Shown: one piece after another, positions 35,880 through 48,640 of the stretch | How positions within the stretch are numbered: the first letter of the stretch is position 1 | Layout: every line of letters starts with the position of its first letter | Origin: Diospyros lotus | Taxonomy: Eukaryota; Streptophyta; Magnoliopsida; Ericales; Ebenaceae | Reading direction: 5' to 3' | Assembly: GCF_014633365.1 (NCBI RefSeq) | Contig: NC_068347.1 | Location: forward strand, 12,429,655-12,493,654 | DNA length: 64,000 bases | Made by a program: the position numbers and the translations under genes | The notes under the pieces: generated by a model | Told to the model about the DNA's origin: nothing | What the model saw: the letters and a program-made list of their open reading frames with translations, nothing else | The model's database searches: none

Positions 35880-38489
35880 TGGTGTTGTACCCAGATTTTG
35901 AGTATTTTCAATGGAACCCGAATCACATGAATGACAAGTTCTGTTCACTCGTGAGCACATGAATGACATGTGGAGGCGGTTGACCGACGTAATGATGAAT
36001 GATGTGAGCCTTCGTTCCCATTATGATACTTTTACCAGGGCTGTGAGGCAATAAGCTGCCATTTGGGAGCCCTACTAGGGGCCGGTACAGGACGTGCCTA
36101 AGATTGGAGCACTACCTATTACCCAATCAGTCTAAGACACCGTAAGGGAACCGTCACAGCCACCAGAGGAACCTGTTGAACCCAGCTCCAGAGTAGCTAG
36201 TAATGAGGACTTAGCTTACCTGGTAGATGAAGCTACCTCGATTGCCAGGGGTGATGAGGGGAGTTCTAGTTAGTATGATTATTAAGGGGCTGTAATGTAA
36301 GTGTATGGTTGTAAATTATGAGTTTTGTAAGGATGAGAATTGTGTGAGAAACATCATGTATAATGTTTGAAGGTATTATGTAATGAGATGTATTTAGTAA
36401 ACTTATGAGCCTTGGGATCCTTAGGAATCAAGGAGTTATTACTATTAGCAAAGAGTATCCTAGTGACCTGATGTGATGAATAATATGAACCTGGAAAGTC
36501 ATAGGTTTAGCCTGCGATGGACATTTGGTTGCGAACCATTTTCGCTAAGACTAAGTGGACCGGACACCTGACTTGTGGTGGACTTGTTGGGTCCCTAACC
36601 ATTGTCTATTAGTGATATGGATTAGGGATAACATGTACCTCGTCTAAGGGAAGTGATTAAAGGAACTTTCAAAGCTACTTTTAGGGCGCACGTTGTTCAT
36701 GATAAGAGCGTGTATGGCTGGATTCCTTCCCCGGTTGTGAATGAGTGGGGGATACTCTTGACTTTCTTGAAGATTTACCAGGGAGGTTGCCTTAGTAAGG
36801 GACTGACCCTGCAATTGAACCGGGCAACCTTGAGGCATAAATGTCCTTCCTCCCGAGCAGATAATTTGTTGGGATAACTCTGATGTGTTTTCTAATGATT
36901 GCTTGTCGTACTCGTATGATTGCTATAAGTTTGTGGCCATGCCATTTGGGCTGACCGACGCCTTCGCAGTATTTATGGATTGGTCGGGACTGGCGACAGA
37001 GATAGAGGTCTGAAGCTCCCTTGGTCTCACTAGGCGTTGCCGATGCTGTACAAAGGCTTGTGTCAATTTCATGAGAGATAAGGTCATGGTAGAAAGAGAG
37101 ATGGAGGTTCATGATTGGATTTTGCCAACAATGGTACAAAAAGGTCCCACATGGTGGGAATGTGCTATAGGAGTCCGATGGTAAATGGTAGATACGTAGG
37201 TACTGAGATGTGTACATGGTGTACTGAGACGAAACATTGAACATTGTGGTAGTTGACAGTTAAACTGTCCGTACATATTCGGATGAGAGATACGTAATGT
37301 GATGGGGTGTGAAGGCAAATTGAGGTTCTAAGGGGTTTGCATTCCTTGGTGCCCTAAGTTTAATCCCATCTGGATGGATAAATCGAAACACCAATACGAA
37401 GTCCCAAGTTCTAGATGGAGCTTAACAAATAGAGCACTGAACCAAATGTATTTATGATAAGCTTGACCCCAAGAGAGATCTGTGATGGGAATTCACTGAA
37501 GGACTATTACGGAATTGTGGACTTGGAGCTTACAGCGGTTATGCTGCTTGGAGATTTGGCATCACTACCTAGATAGGGAATAGGTGTTTGGTTCTCACAA
37601 ATGGAACGGAGTACAGGCAACGCCGGAGTTGGTGTGACGAAGGACTAAGGCTATGAGATTCTATAATAAATAGGGTAAAGCTAAGGTGGTAGCAAACGTT
37701 TTGGGCCGTCGTGGAGCATCCGTGATAAAGTGAATTAGAAATAAGAAAACCCCTCTAAGATTGTTATTACGGGAGATACCCGGGTGTATGGCCAAGACTG
37801 AAGTTAGTTGTATGTCTAAGTAACTGTTGGGTTACAAAAAAAAGGGGTAACCTAGTGTAACATTAAGTACATCGTAACGGAAACTAGGACCCTACAGGTT
37901 CTGCTGTAAGGATAGTGGTTGCTATGAGTACGCTCGGTACTAATCGCGGACCACATGCCCTAGGGTTGGATATTGACCGATTGAGGAGATGAGACTCCTT
38001 TGGGTGTTGGTCAAGTGGTACATTGACGGAAATATGAGATAGCCTGTTATGCTAGCCAAAAGAATGCTTAACCCACATCTTTAAGTTACTTTTCCCTTTT
38101 GGGGAGACATATGAGATGCCTTGGGGATTAGAACAATTACAGATACGATGAGGTGCTTTCAGTCGAGCCGGCTACAGAGCAGATAACACTAGTTCTAAAG
38201 ATCGTGTTCCAGCTAACTTATAGAGTCTTTGAGGAGGGGTCAGGGTTAGCATTTAGTGATCAAGAGGAGGTATGGCCAATTAGCTATTTGGAGTTAAGAT
38301 CAGTAGCAGGACAAGACTGAGGGTTAGTGGTCACCGAATAAGTCATAGTAGGAACAACAATTGGGTTTGTCGATTCCTTTAGGGGGGAGATCTGGTGACA
38401 TTTTAGATCTTGAGATGCATTGGGTGGAGAACGTTTATTCGTTGATAGTCCTGATTAAATGACTACCCATATTTATTGACGGGACCCCG
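35880..38489 (+). pseudogene. Decayed gag-pol of the Tekay-like element
   Basis: No long frame survives, but conserved pieces can be read. Gag-like text follows about 35900. An RT fragment KFVAMPFGLTDAFAVFMD lies at about 36923-36980, equivalent to the MPFGLTNAPAxFMD region of chromovirus RT. AKVVANVLGRR at about 37678-37713 corresponds to the end of RNase H (KANVVADALSRR type). Frames change between these pieces, so several indels have accumulated. The polymerase active-site region could not be read. Ends at a solo LTR inserted at 38490. Confidence 0.7.
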
Positions 38490-38822
38490 TGTAACACTCC
38501 CTCTCCTAGATCTGCCCGAGAAGAGGTGCTACGATAAATGAAATAAAACTGGCTGATAAACTAAAATCTGATACCATAACTGAACATCTCAATCAAGTGG
38601 AATAAAAACTCTGAGTCAATACAGACTAAAAACCATAAACTCTGTCTAAGGGAAAAATCCCTCAACTAAAAATTAATACTAAACTGACAAACACTATAAA
38701 CTAACAAACTCCCAGACATCTTTAATCTTGAGTGGCTCCACGTACACACATTATAACCACTACTGCTAGACCTCATATCTGGTACTCTCCCGCTAGAACC
38801 TGGAGGGGTGAAGAGTACAAGG

Positions 38823-38838
38823 TGAGCTACAAAGCTCA
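38823..38838. repeat. LTR hairpin TGAGCT-ACAA-AGCTCA
   Basis: Perfect 6-bp stem followed by GCAAG; one of a covarying set with 2981, 43776, 44402, 47268 and 62842. Confidence 0.75.
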
Positions 38839-39479
38839 GCAAGTAATAAGCTGGAAAGAATACTGAAGCTGAATCGAAGAATATCGATACTGATAAATAA
38901 CTCACTGAACTTGTACTGAATAATCACTGTCTGATTGCATTCATAAAAATGTAATGCACATAAACTGTAAACTAAATGCAGGTATGCAACTTTAGCTCAT
39001 AGGCCCACATAATCTGATAAAACATACCTGACTGATCTGAATCCTGTAAACAGAAAAAAAAACTGTAAGCACATACTGTGGGCAATAAGCCCCTAGCCCC
39101 CTGGTGGCCCCCAGGCGGGCAACTCATAAACTGAACTGAAACTGAAACTGATGGGATCCCCGTGGACAAGCCGCCTGGCGCGCAAAATGCAATGCAATGC
39201 TCACATAAATGTTGACACACGATATGTAGTGCTCCATATAAAGTCATGCTCATACCAAGATATATGCACATAATCTCACGAAATAATGCTAAACATGTCA
39301 TAATAAACACTAAACATGTAATCTCATCTTCAATATATTGGAATATAAAGATTCTATGAATTATGTATTATGGTATGGGCATGATTAACTTGTTATATTC
39401 TGGCATAAAATTCAATATTTGGAGGTATTAAATATCTTTATTTGAATAAAACTTGAATTAAAACATCATTGGAAGTTCA

Positions 39480-39900
39480 CTTGGATTTCTGGAAAAGCCA
39501 TCTGGATATTAGGGAGGATATCCAGATACGAGGAAAGACATCCGGATAGAAAGAAAGCTCATCCGGATATGCTGACCCTCAAATAATAAGCTATTCAGAT
39601 ATGCTGGGTTATATTCAAATGGAAACTAGGACATCCAGATACGATTCTGGACATCCGGATATCTCACAAGGCACTTGGATATATATATCAAGAGACTTAT
39701 TTGAATATAAAATTCAACTTTGGAGAGAGGCATCCGGATACGAAAGGAGGCATCCGGATATGCTAGACCTATCCAGATAAAAGAAAGGGCATCCGGATAT
39801 GAGCTATCCGGATGTGCGAAGAACCATCTAGATATCATACGTAAGGAACTTGGAACTCATCCGGATATGGGAAGACCCATTCGGATATCTACAATTAACT
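39480..39900. repeat. Irregular array of CATCCGGATAT words
   Basis: About fifteen degenerate copies of a word centred on the palindrome ATCCGGAT, 15-45 bases apart, with alternating contexts. Confined to this LTR. Confidence 0.8.
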
Positions 39901-40119
39901 TTGACGAACATGAATGCTAACAAAGACTGAAATCTGAAACAAAACTTAATAATTCCACATCATTCTGAATAAAATCTTAGGAAAATGAATCCCAATCGAT
40001 GTGAAATAACTTTAAGGATGATTCAAAGATAATATTTGATTGAATCACTATAAAGATCATGCATATATGAAAACTTGCCTCTAAAAGAAATAAAAGGAAT
40101 AGGACTTGCACTCCAAATG

Positions 40120-40240
40120 GGAAAATGAGTAATAGAACTTACAATCCAAAATGGATAAGAATTAATAGAACTTGCAATACAAAATGAATAAGGATTAATA
40201 GAACTAGCAATCCAAAATGGATGAGTAATAGAACTTGCTC
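40120..40240 (+). repeat. Short tandem repeat, ~37-bp unit
   Basis: AATAGAACTTGCAATCCAAA followed by ATGGATAAGAATT, three to four diverged copies, inside the family D solo LTR. Confidence 0.7.
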
Positions 40241-40938
40241 ATAACTTCACTGTTATGCGCATATATATATATATATACGTCTCTACTTACTGATATAAAT
40301 CTGAAAACTACAACGAAGGACTGGAATAATCTGAAATCAAAATTGATATGAACCTGTAATGGAAGGGATTACAGGAAGAATACTTGCCTGATAGAACTCT
40401 CTAATCGAACCCTGGAGCGATCTTGAAGACTCTAGCAAGCCTCTACTATCTCTTGGCCACTCTATTCTTCACACGACGTGAAGAAAAGCTAAGCTAATGG
40501 GCTATATATATAGACATAAAGCCCTAGATCACACTTCTTCTACAACTCAGATTCCTTCTCCAAATCTAGCTAGGAGACTCTCAATCCAAATCCATCCCAT
40601 ACATGGATTCTCATTCTCCTTTAAATACATAATCTCACTTAATTAATAATAATACAAAAATTATTATTAAAACTCCAAAATTACCTTCATGCCCTTGCAT
40701 TTAATTTCCACAAAATAAATGCCATTTAAATACTATTATCTCAATTAAAAATCTAAATTGCCACCTTGGAAAATTCCTTTAACTCCAACATTAAAAAGAA
40801 ATAAATGTTATTCTTTTCCTTCAAAATCTCTAAATTGCAACATTAAATAATTAATTGGCAAAATCTCTTAATCAAATACTTCAGCAATTAATTAAATAAT
40901 TCTTGAATAAATACTGGGCATTCTAATGGGTCGTTACA

Positions 40939-41669
40939 CCTGAGCATACGCAACAAATTGTGGGAAAAAGTACTGCCAAAAAAATGCTATGTACCTGATT
41001 AAGAATCAGTTGGGAAACAAGTTAGACTAGAGGATATTGTTGTTGAATTCTTAATTGAGTATGTAGTATCGCTTCCATGTCCCTATGCTTCGTAAGTACG
41101 TGGCAGGTCTCGGTCACATTACCGAGTATTAGCCTCTCGTCATGCAAGAGGATGGCTCCACTCCTGTCATTACCGGTTGTATTTGGAGTTAGTTGCATTT
41201 GCATAGAGCTTTGGGCTACGAATCAGTTTATCATTGGGATTGAATACCTCTGAATTTTGAGATAGTACCAAACGAAAGTGCGATAAGAACGCGAGATAGC
41301 TTTGGGGAACGGTTTGATTATGATATTGTAATAGGAGAACCTTGTTGTTGTATGTAATATGATTGATGATGTTCCTTAAGCTGATTAATGTATTAGTGGT
41401 CCTAACGTGGTTTAATTGAGGTGATGGATTGGGGAGAAGTGCTAGTGTATTACGTCAAGTAGGATACGTAGCAGACTTGGACTTGTGGAAATACTAGAAA
41501 ATGATGATATGGAATGTTTTGGAAAGTGTGGGACGTTGTCATGGGACTTATGAATTCATTCTGTTGAAATATAGTTAAATAAGAGTGTAATAAATCTAGT
41601 TCCTTGAAAGAGGTGTGTCCCCTTGATTAGTTTGAGCTAACCAACGAGAATTTCAAGGACGAAATTTCA
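40939..41669 (+). pseudogene. 3' end of Tekay-like pol (integrase C-terminus remnant)
   Basis: FHVPMLRKYVAGLGHITEY reads at about 41071-41127, matching the FHVSMLRKYVxDPSH block between integrase and chromodomain in Tekay/Del elements. Downstream text is out of frame; a chromodomain could follow at about 41140-41290 but is too decayed to claim. Confidence 0.7.
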
Positions 41670-41683
41670 TTAGGGGGGGAGAC
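41670..41683 (+). promoter_or_regulatory. Polypurine tract of the Tekay-like element
   Basis: ATTAGGGGGGGAGA region, preceded by AAGGACGAAATTTC, a phrase typical of the 3' end of Tekay/Del interiors; the LTR follows. Confidence 0.88.
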
Positions 41684-43775
41684 TATAACATCCCGATAAT
41701 TTGGGAGTAGTGAATAATTATTAATTTTGCATTTGTAGTAATTTTTGATTTATTGGAATTGAATAATTTAGTGAATGTTTGATAATTATTAATTATTGTG
41801 GATAAAGGGATTATCAAATATTTGTGGGTTTGAAGAAAATGTTAATTTATTTGGTGTTAAAGAGTTAGGGAGGAAATTACTAGAAAATTAGGGGCATAGG
41901 AGTTATTATTGTTTGGGGTGTTTGTAGTAATTTTCGAAAGCAGTGGGGTTTAAATGCAATTTCCAGAATCTATCTTGGGTTGATTATAAAATTAATGCGC
42001 TGTGTATAATGGTTGAAGGAGGCAGCCAGCCTAGCTGGTCGCGCGCGCGAGGGACCATCCAGGCGACCCGAGTTCGAGCTGAGGGAGGTGCGCGCGGCTG
42101 GGGAAAAATTGCTGAGTTTTTAATCAGCCTCAGGTGCCCAAAACGGCGTTGTTTCGGGGTGCAAGAGCAGGCCAATTCATGGCCCGAGCTGGTGCTCCTG
42201 TGTTGCTGCTCCCATGCGTCCTCTATTTTGCGAATTTCAAGGCCAAATTGGCCATGCGTTTTGGCCTAATGTTTCTGCTATTTAATGCTTCGGTTGAAGC
42301 TAAAACAGAGAGCAAATTGGCGAAGACACAAGCGCGAAGACAACGGCGAATAAGGGAGAAAATAGAGGGAAATTTTAGAAAGTGGATTTTACTCCATGCA
42401 ATTGAAGATCTGAAGGTTGAGGTAGGTTAAACAGCTTGCATTAAACATTTTTTACGGATTAAATCTTATTTTCAGGGTGTATTTTGGCTTATTTTAGTGC
42501 TATTATTATTTTACAGTGCGTGGGCATTTAGGGTAAAAAATCTGCGAAATAAGGCAAGCCCTCTTCACTTTCTAATTTTTAATGACCTCTTATACCCGTA
42601 ATAGCGTCGATTTTATACCAGTTTAACAGATTATTGGAGATATGCGTAGTGTAATTAGTAAAAAATTACTAATTTGTGTAGCGGCAGAGTAGGGAGGTGG
42701 GAATCTGCTATTAAAAGGCAAGCTCTAAACCCCCTTTGTAAACCCTATAACCTTCGTGTAAGTCCCCCTTGTTTCTTGTATTTTACCCCCTCCCTTACTC
42801 CAATTCGGTACCTAGCATTACTTATTGAGTTATTATTCATTTGGTATAATATAAATTAAATCTAGGACTTCTAGAATTTTAGATGTTGAAAGCCTATGGG
42901 GGTTTGTATTACCCCCATTCCTTTCAGAATGATGTTAAACCCAACTTGGCGACTAGGTTCTTGGAGGTACGGGTTTATTTATAGATTTCTCGGGTGTAGG
43001 CCGACTAGGGCTATCGAGCAGTGGGGCAGGGGTCGACTATTTGGTGACGTTGGAGTAGACTATTGTACGACCCTAAAGTGAACCGTTGGGCGGACACTCT
43101 TAGTCACTGATCATTAATCGGTGCTAGACAGTGCTGACTAGCTTTACCATTATGTGATTTACTACGTGATTCGATATGTTGTATTACCTTTCATGGTTTG
43201 ATATGCACATGGGTACGGGATGCATGTTGGGGTATTCATTTATTGGGTATGCTTGGACACGAACATTCTAGCATGGTTAGATTATATCTAGCATGGGCAT
43301 ATACATCACGTGTGGTTTACTATGTGGGCGGAGCATGACCAAATGCCTGGATGTATGGGCGTCGGTGTATCACATTGATGCTCACTACACCATTGCATTT
43401 TTATATGCATTGCACGGTTACCGACAGTTCACAAGTTTCGGATGGGAGGACCATTCCGAGGGAGCCTATGACTCGGTTATTCTACAGCTTGGGTGTCTGG
43501 AGGACCGACGTGAGCACTCGGGTGACGAGAGCACCGACCAGGGATGGCGTGCACAGGTTTGTTAGAGGTATATGTTGCTATTCAGGGCAGCAACAGGTTG
43601 GCATGGGACTTGGGTGTCGTGTGTCTTGTGTGGGCCCCAAGGATTGGTACGTGCTTTTATTTACGCTTTTATATTGTGTTGGGTGTCTCATGGCTTCTGT
43701 GTGTTTTAGGGTTGGTGGTCTGGGGAGAGTTTGCTAGATATATTTAGCCTATAGCCTTTCTTTCTTTATACTTGC

Positions 43776-43791
43776 TGAGTCTTTCGACTCA
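43776..43791. repeat. LTR hairpin TGAGTC-TTTC-GACTCA
   Basis: Perfect 6-bp stem preceded by CTTGC. The same site in the minus LTR is 2981-2996 (TGAGTC-GAGA-GACTCA); the 5' LTR copy (35159-35175) has lost two pairs. Confidence 0.8.
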
Positions 43792-43819
43792 CTTTGCTTT
43801 CTATCTTTCCAGGTAATGG

Positions 43820-46418
43820 TGTAACGACCCGCTCCCATTTATGGGCGCCACCGGTAAATAATCGATCGGATTACTCACCCGACAACCACAACTGAAGGGT
43901 TGGACTATGTTTCAACAGGAAACGCCCTAGGTGGGAACTAGACTTCATCCTTCCCTTCGCTCCACTCAGGAATCGGTCCCAACTCAAATAAGAAAAATCC
44001 AGCGGACCAAGACCCAAAACCCGAGTGAGCTTCACCTCTCTTCAGCTCACCCCATAGCAAGCCAGAGGTGACCCAGGCACAAAGCTAGCATACAAACACT
44101 TCGCTGAGTATTGGGGGTTTATGAGAACATATCTTGCTGATCTTTACTCGGTCCGAAACTCGGCTTCTCCAACTAAGCCGTATACCACGAACGATCTCAC
44201 AATCAATTATCACACTACGATGATTTCAACAATTAAATACATCTAGTGCTCAACATCGATTACATGAATACATATAAAAAAATTACAAGAGGTCACACAA
44301 CAACACATCTCAGGCAACAAGCTAATTGCCACAAAAGCCTCCCGTCACCATCCATGCTTGCATATGGTCTTGCATCATCTACAACACGAGGTAAAACCTC
44401 ATGAGTCATAAAGACTCAGTAAGGGTGCAATGCATGTAAATATGAATATAACATGTTTATGTATGCCAATGCATGCAAATGAGGCTAGGCTCACACATCC
44501 TCACAACCCACTAAGGTTTGAGGTATCAGCCCCTACCACACTAGTCCTCCATATGGCCATAGGTCCACTAGGTCTTGCATCACACAAGATATAGCCACTA
44601 CATGCCAATGCAACATAAAAACATTACCAAACATATTTACCAACTTGCAAGGCCACCTCCACCTGGGGCCGTCCTTTACCTGGCTCGAAGCTTCATTTCT
44701 GCCTCGGCACGAATTCCAGCCTGAATTTCAAGTTCTTCTAGGATCACCGTCCCTCCAGTCGAACCTAGATGCAACCACACACAAAATCTCAACTCCATTA
44801 ACCTCCGGCATTAAACCAATGCCCTCAACTACGCCGCACATCACCAAAATCATCCATTAACTAATTTCAAATAACCCCAACACAGGGTTTAATCCAACTA
44901 ATACTACATAATTCATTATCTCATATAATGAAAATAATTAAATTAATTTACCTCAATTAATTCAAAAGAAATAATTAATTACCTCATTCAATTGGAAGGA
45001 AAAATCGGCCAATCGCCCACGCCGACGTTGCTTCCCGAGCTACCATCTCATGCCCGAAATCCCATTCTCGAGCTTCCGGTATGCTCTATGAGCCTCAATA
45101 TAATTTCCAGGACTTTTTCCCAATTTTATGGAATTTTTTTGGGATTTTTCCCCAATTTTCTAGATTTTCTTATTTTCTATTTTCTTTTTTTTTTTTTTTA
45201 TTTTTTTTCTTTCCCGCGCGCGCACTGCTCCTCCTTCTTCTTCATTTTCTTCTCCCGTGGCCTGCTCCTTCTTCTTCCTCACCGAGCTTGCGCGTTGGCG
45301 CGGCTGCCACCACCGTCACTGGCCTCTCCGACCGCCACCAGCGACCAACGCCGCCTCCGCTAGCCATCCTCAGCCGCGAGCTGCCACGCCCAACGCCGCG
45401 ACTGCCATGGCCTCCCCGCTGCTGCTCGGCCATGGCAGCCTCTGTTGCTGGTTGCTGTAACCGGCCGCCGTCGCGGCCTCCGATGCTACCTCCACCATTG
45501 GCCGTTCTCGCATGCTCCGATGTGCGCCATCGTTGGTCCGCCCCTGCTTCAGGCCGCGACCGCTCCTGCCTTCTTCGTGTGTCGGCCATGGTTGCCCGAC
45601 CATCCATTTCTCTCTCATTCTCTGTTTCGGCCATCAAACGACAGCCATGGTTGTTGCCTTCGGTTAGCACATCTGGCCAGCATCTCTCTCTCGCAAGCTC
45701 TCACTCGCGATCTCTCTCTCTCTCGCTCGATCTCTCTCTGCCGAGCTCTCTGTTTCCCACTCTCTGATTTGGATTTCAAATTTTGAAATGGGTGGCAGCT
45801 CTCACGCACCAGCACATATATATATATATATACACTTAAAATTACTTATTAATCCCTCCAAATTTTCCATAATCACAATTAAGGAAAATTTAATTACACT
45901 TGGGATTTTTAATAATAAAAACACTTTGACCCTCCAAGGCTTAATTAAATTACTCTTAAGCCACCCCAAATCTCGATTTATTCGAAATTAATGACCGACC
46001 ACTTCTCGGGAATACCGACCTCGTCCCTGCGCCTGTACAGGATCTTTATTCGACCCGAAAACACTTAAGGGTTGCCTTACTCAGAAAACCGAACCACCCC
46101 TAGGGTCCCCTCAGCTTCCAGGAGGTCCTCTCCAACTATTCGGTATTGGCACCCACTCGGGCTTATACAGAATTTATTCCGAAAATTCTTCCCAGTCGGA
46201 CCGCTGTCAGCCTCCTTAATCTCATCTCGAGACGCTCACCAACCTCTTGGTCTCTTCCCTGGACATCTAAGTCCCGAGGCACTCCCAATCGCTAATTCGG
46301 CAATTTTTATTAATTAATTTCGCAAAATTTACCCTTGGGCTTCCCGGACCACCCGGGATCCTTTCAAAATAATCCAAAATTTATTTATTTTCAATACCAT
46401 GTAATACCGGGTATTACA
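43820..46418 (-). mobile_element. Solo LTR (family C), minus orientation
   Basis: Perfect AATGG duplication (43815-43819 and 46419-46423), ends TG...CA, 2599 bp, inserted in the 3' LTR of the Tekay-like element. It is the reverse-orientation relative of the LTR at 61040-63436: shared GGTATTACA terminus, GACCCTAGGGGT region, GAGGTAAAACCTCATGAGTC block, and a central TTTCTTTT then CpG-rich zone (45170-45760). Long frames in that zone (for example 45081-45767, Ser/Pro/Arg-rich) reflect high GC and are probably not proteins. Confidence 0.9.
46401..46418. repeat. Palindromic LTR terminus
   Basis: TGTAATACC-G-GGTATTACA type inverted repeat ending at the LTR edge (starting with the preceding T). 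The 61040 LTR has a similar palindrome (TGTAATACC-TC-GTATTACA). Confidence 0.8.
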
Positions 46419-48044
46419 AATGGCAGCGTGGGTCAAGGGAAAGGGAGACAACATGTAGTGACAGAGTCGCTATGGTGTATAGGCAGTTTCGTCATCCCCC
46501 CGTCAACACAGGAGTCTGTATGCATTTATTTATCATGTGACCGATGTGGTAGCGGAGTAACTGTAGTGCATGCATGTGTATAGCTTAGCTTCCGTTGCTT
46601 TAATTCTTATGTATGCATGTCAGGGTAGTTCCTGTCTTGTGTTTCATTCTTTCTCCTTCCATAGGCGCTCCCGTTCATGTAGTCCGGGTGGTTAGGATAT
46701 CCGGACGGGGGTGCTTACATTGCTAGCCTTTGCTGCGACCGCCGCATCGCCGGCGGCAGCTGCTTACGGCTGCCATCGGGCGTGACTTGTTGCTGCTTTG
46801 GCGCAATCACTTGGGCTATGGCTGCCATGGCCACGCTTGCTTCCCCTGGCCATCTCCTGGGCCTCCTCGAGGTTGCCTCCGGCCACCAGCGCGTGTGTAA
46901 GGGCCCACTCTCGAATATTCTCGCTAGCATAGGATATTCGAAAGGAGGTCATCACAGAGATGATATAGAACAAACCATAATAAAACAAACAACTCAATTC
47001 ATCACTAGCAGCGAAAACTAATTTAAGGTTCAGTTACACTTTCAATATCTCATAAGTTTGGGGCTATAAGGCCATACAAAATAATTAAGAGGCTCTAATG
47101 TTAACTAACAAAATAAAAATCATTTCATCTCATGTCTCACCAAAATGCTAAATAAGATCTTCAAGTTAGGATGTGTCTCTGTACACCACTATCCCTGGGC
47201 CTTAATCTCACTGGACTCACCCTCGAAAATGGCCTTCCCTTTACTTGGAATGGCAAGGAAGATCAAGTGAGCCACAAGGCTCAGCAAGTTTGAGAAGCAA
47301 TGGATAGCAAATAGGAATCAAGAATATGGTGACACCAAAAAGTGTAATCGAGAACTCCATAGTTTTATACAAGATTCGTAATTTATGACTTTATAAATCT
47401 CAATTAAAATGCATCATGTCACCATATATTACTATGCAAATGTGCATATGAAAATAAGTATCAAAATCAAATCTCGTAGGCTCACAAGCCATCAAACAAC
47501 ATATGACAAAGTGTATCAAGAGAGTAAAAACTCACATTCAATATGGAGCCAACCTGCTGGGCTATGGCCACCTCGTCTCGTGCCAGGTGCTCTAGGGTAC
47601 CCTTCTCTCCGCGCAAAATAATAGGTGCGCAAAATTTAATAACAATAGTATATATATCATATTTTGACATGCCATTTATGAAATCATGCAAGGTTACCAA
47701 CTTGAATGCTATGCTCTCAAATGCATAAGTAAGTATCCCCATGGTTTAATACCATGTATTGATGACAAGTATACCTCCACAAAAAGTCTCAAATTTATGA
47801 TTAGAGTTCCCATGCAACTAAAAGAACCACATCATGTACATTAGCTCTATTAATCTTTACACACCGTGGCATTTAATTTATTGGCCATATTCCAATGACT
47901 ATTAAAAATGCAAGGAAAAATTTGATATAAATTCTCATAAATTTAGGCATATTCAAAATTCATTTAATAGATAATTAAATAATGCTCATGGCAATATACA
48001 ATGGGTGTGTGGGTGTTAACCATGTGTATACATATATATATTAT

Positions 48045-48330
48045 TTGGATGCTCTTAAACTTACAGAGAGTATTAAACATATGTTACATATATTTATATA
48101 TATATTTTAATTGCCTTACCTTAAACTTACAGAGTATCAAACATACATATACATATATATATATTATTTAAGTGCCTTGCATTTGTTTCTAAACTTACAG
48201 AGAGTAGCAACCATACATATACATATATATATATATTATTTAAGTGTCTTACGCCTTCAGTGAGTGTTGAACATGGTATTAAACATATATATACATATAT
48301 ATATTTTTGGATGTTTATGTCCACAATGGG
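48045..48330 (+). repeat. ~70-bp tandem repeats with TATATA cores
   Basis: Three to four units beginning AAACTTACAGAG, then CATACATATACATATATATA, then ATTATTTAAGTG-like text, near 48057, 48122 and 48191. Confidence 0.75.
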
Positions 48331-48537
48331 TGTTTCAACGTGCGCGCATATGTATACATATAAGTGGGTGAGGATTAAATGAAACAAGGAGGGAGAGAGA
48401 GAGAGAGACTACATTGCCACACATATATATCTATATATATGAATATGTAAATGGAGGATTGGCTGGGACAGAAGTAGGGGGCGTATGTACATGTATATAC
48501 AAGGGTTGTTAGCATATATATATATATATAGGGATAC

Positions 48538-48640
48538 ACAAGTGGGTCACTCAACTGGTACAACAATGGAGGCTGTTATATATACAAGTGGGTCACTCAA
48601 TTGGTACAACAATGGAGGCTGTTATATATATATATATATA
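48538..48640 (+). repeat. 47-bp tandem duplication
   Basis: ACAAGTGGGTCACTCAAC and GGTACAACAATGGAGGCTG, two copies with one visible difference, then a (TA) run. Confidence 0.85.

Larger units (their letters stand above)
38490..40938 (-). mobile_element. Solo LTR (family D), minus orientation
   Basis: Minus strand TGTAACGACCC (40938) to GAGTGTTACA (38490), 2449 bp, inside the Tekay-like interior. Flanks CCCCG and CCTGA do not match, so the duplication is lost or the edges are slightly off. It carries the TGAGCT hairpin at 38823-38838, the ATCCGGAT array at 39480-39900 and a GGGAAAATGAGTAATAGAACTTGCAATCC-type repeat at 40120-40240. No coding region. Confidence 0.75.
22415..46719 (+). mobile_element. 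Decayed Tekay/Del-like Ty3/gypsy element (family B)
   Basis: It has a 5' LTR (22415-35584, split), Met-type primer-binding site (35589-35600), interior to 41669, polypurine tract (41670-41683) and 3' LTR (41684-46719, split). Flanks TTGCC (22410-22414) and TTGCT (46720-46724) are a one-mismatch target duplication. The two LTRs differ by roughly 10 percent by eye, so the insertion is old, and the coding region is reduced to fragments: gag-like sequence after 35900, an RT piece near 36920, an RNase H/integrase boundary near 37690 and an integrase C-terminal piece near 41070. It carries one full Athila-like element and two solo LTRs. It sits in a family A LTR. Confidence 0.88.
41684..46719 (+). 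repeat. 3' LTR of the Tekay-like element, split by solo LTR
   Basis: Pieces 41684-43819 and 46424-46719, about 2.4 kb. Begins TATAACATCCCG (G to A at the second base) and ends GTGCTTACA. Parallel to the 5' LTR throughout. Confidence 0.88.

Noticed and set aside
45081..45767. 228-residue Ser/Pro/Arg-rich frame and overlapping frames on both strands
   Set aside because: Lies in the CpG-rich part of a solo LTR; open in several frames because of base composition, no domain, and the sister LTR at 61780-62140 does not keep the frame.
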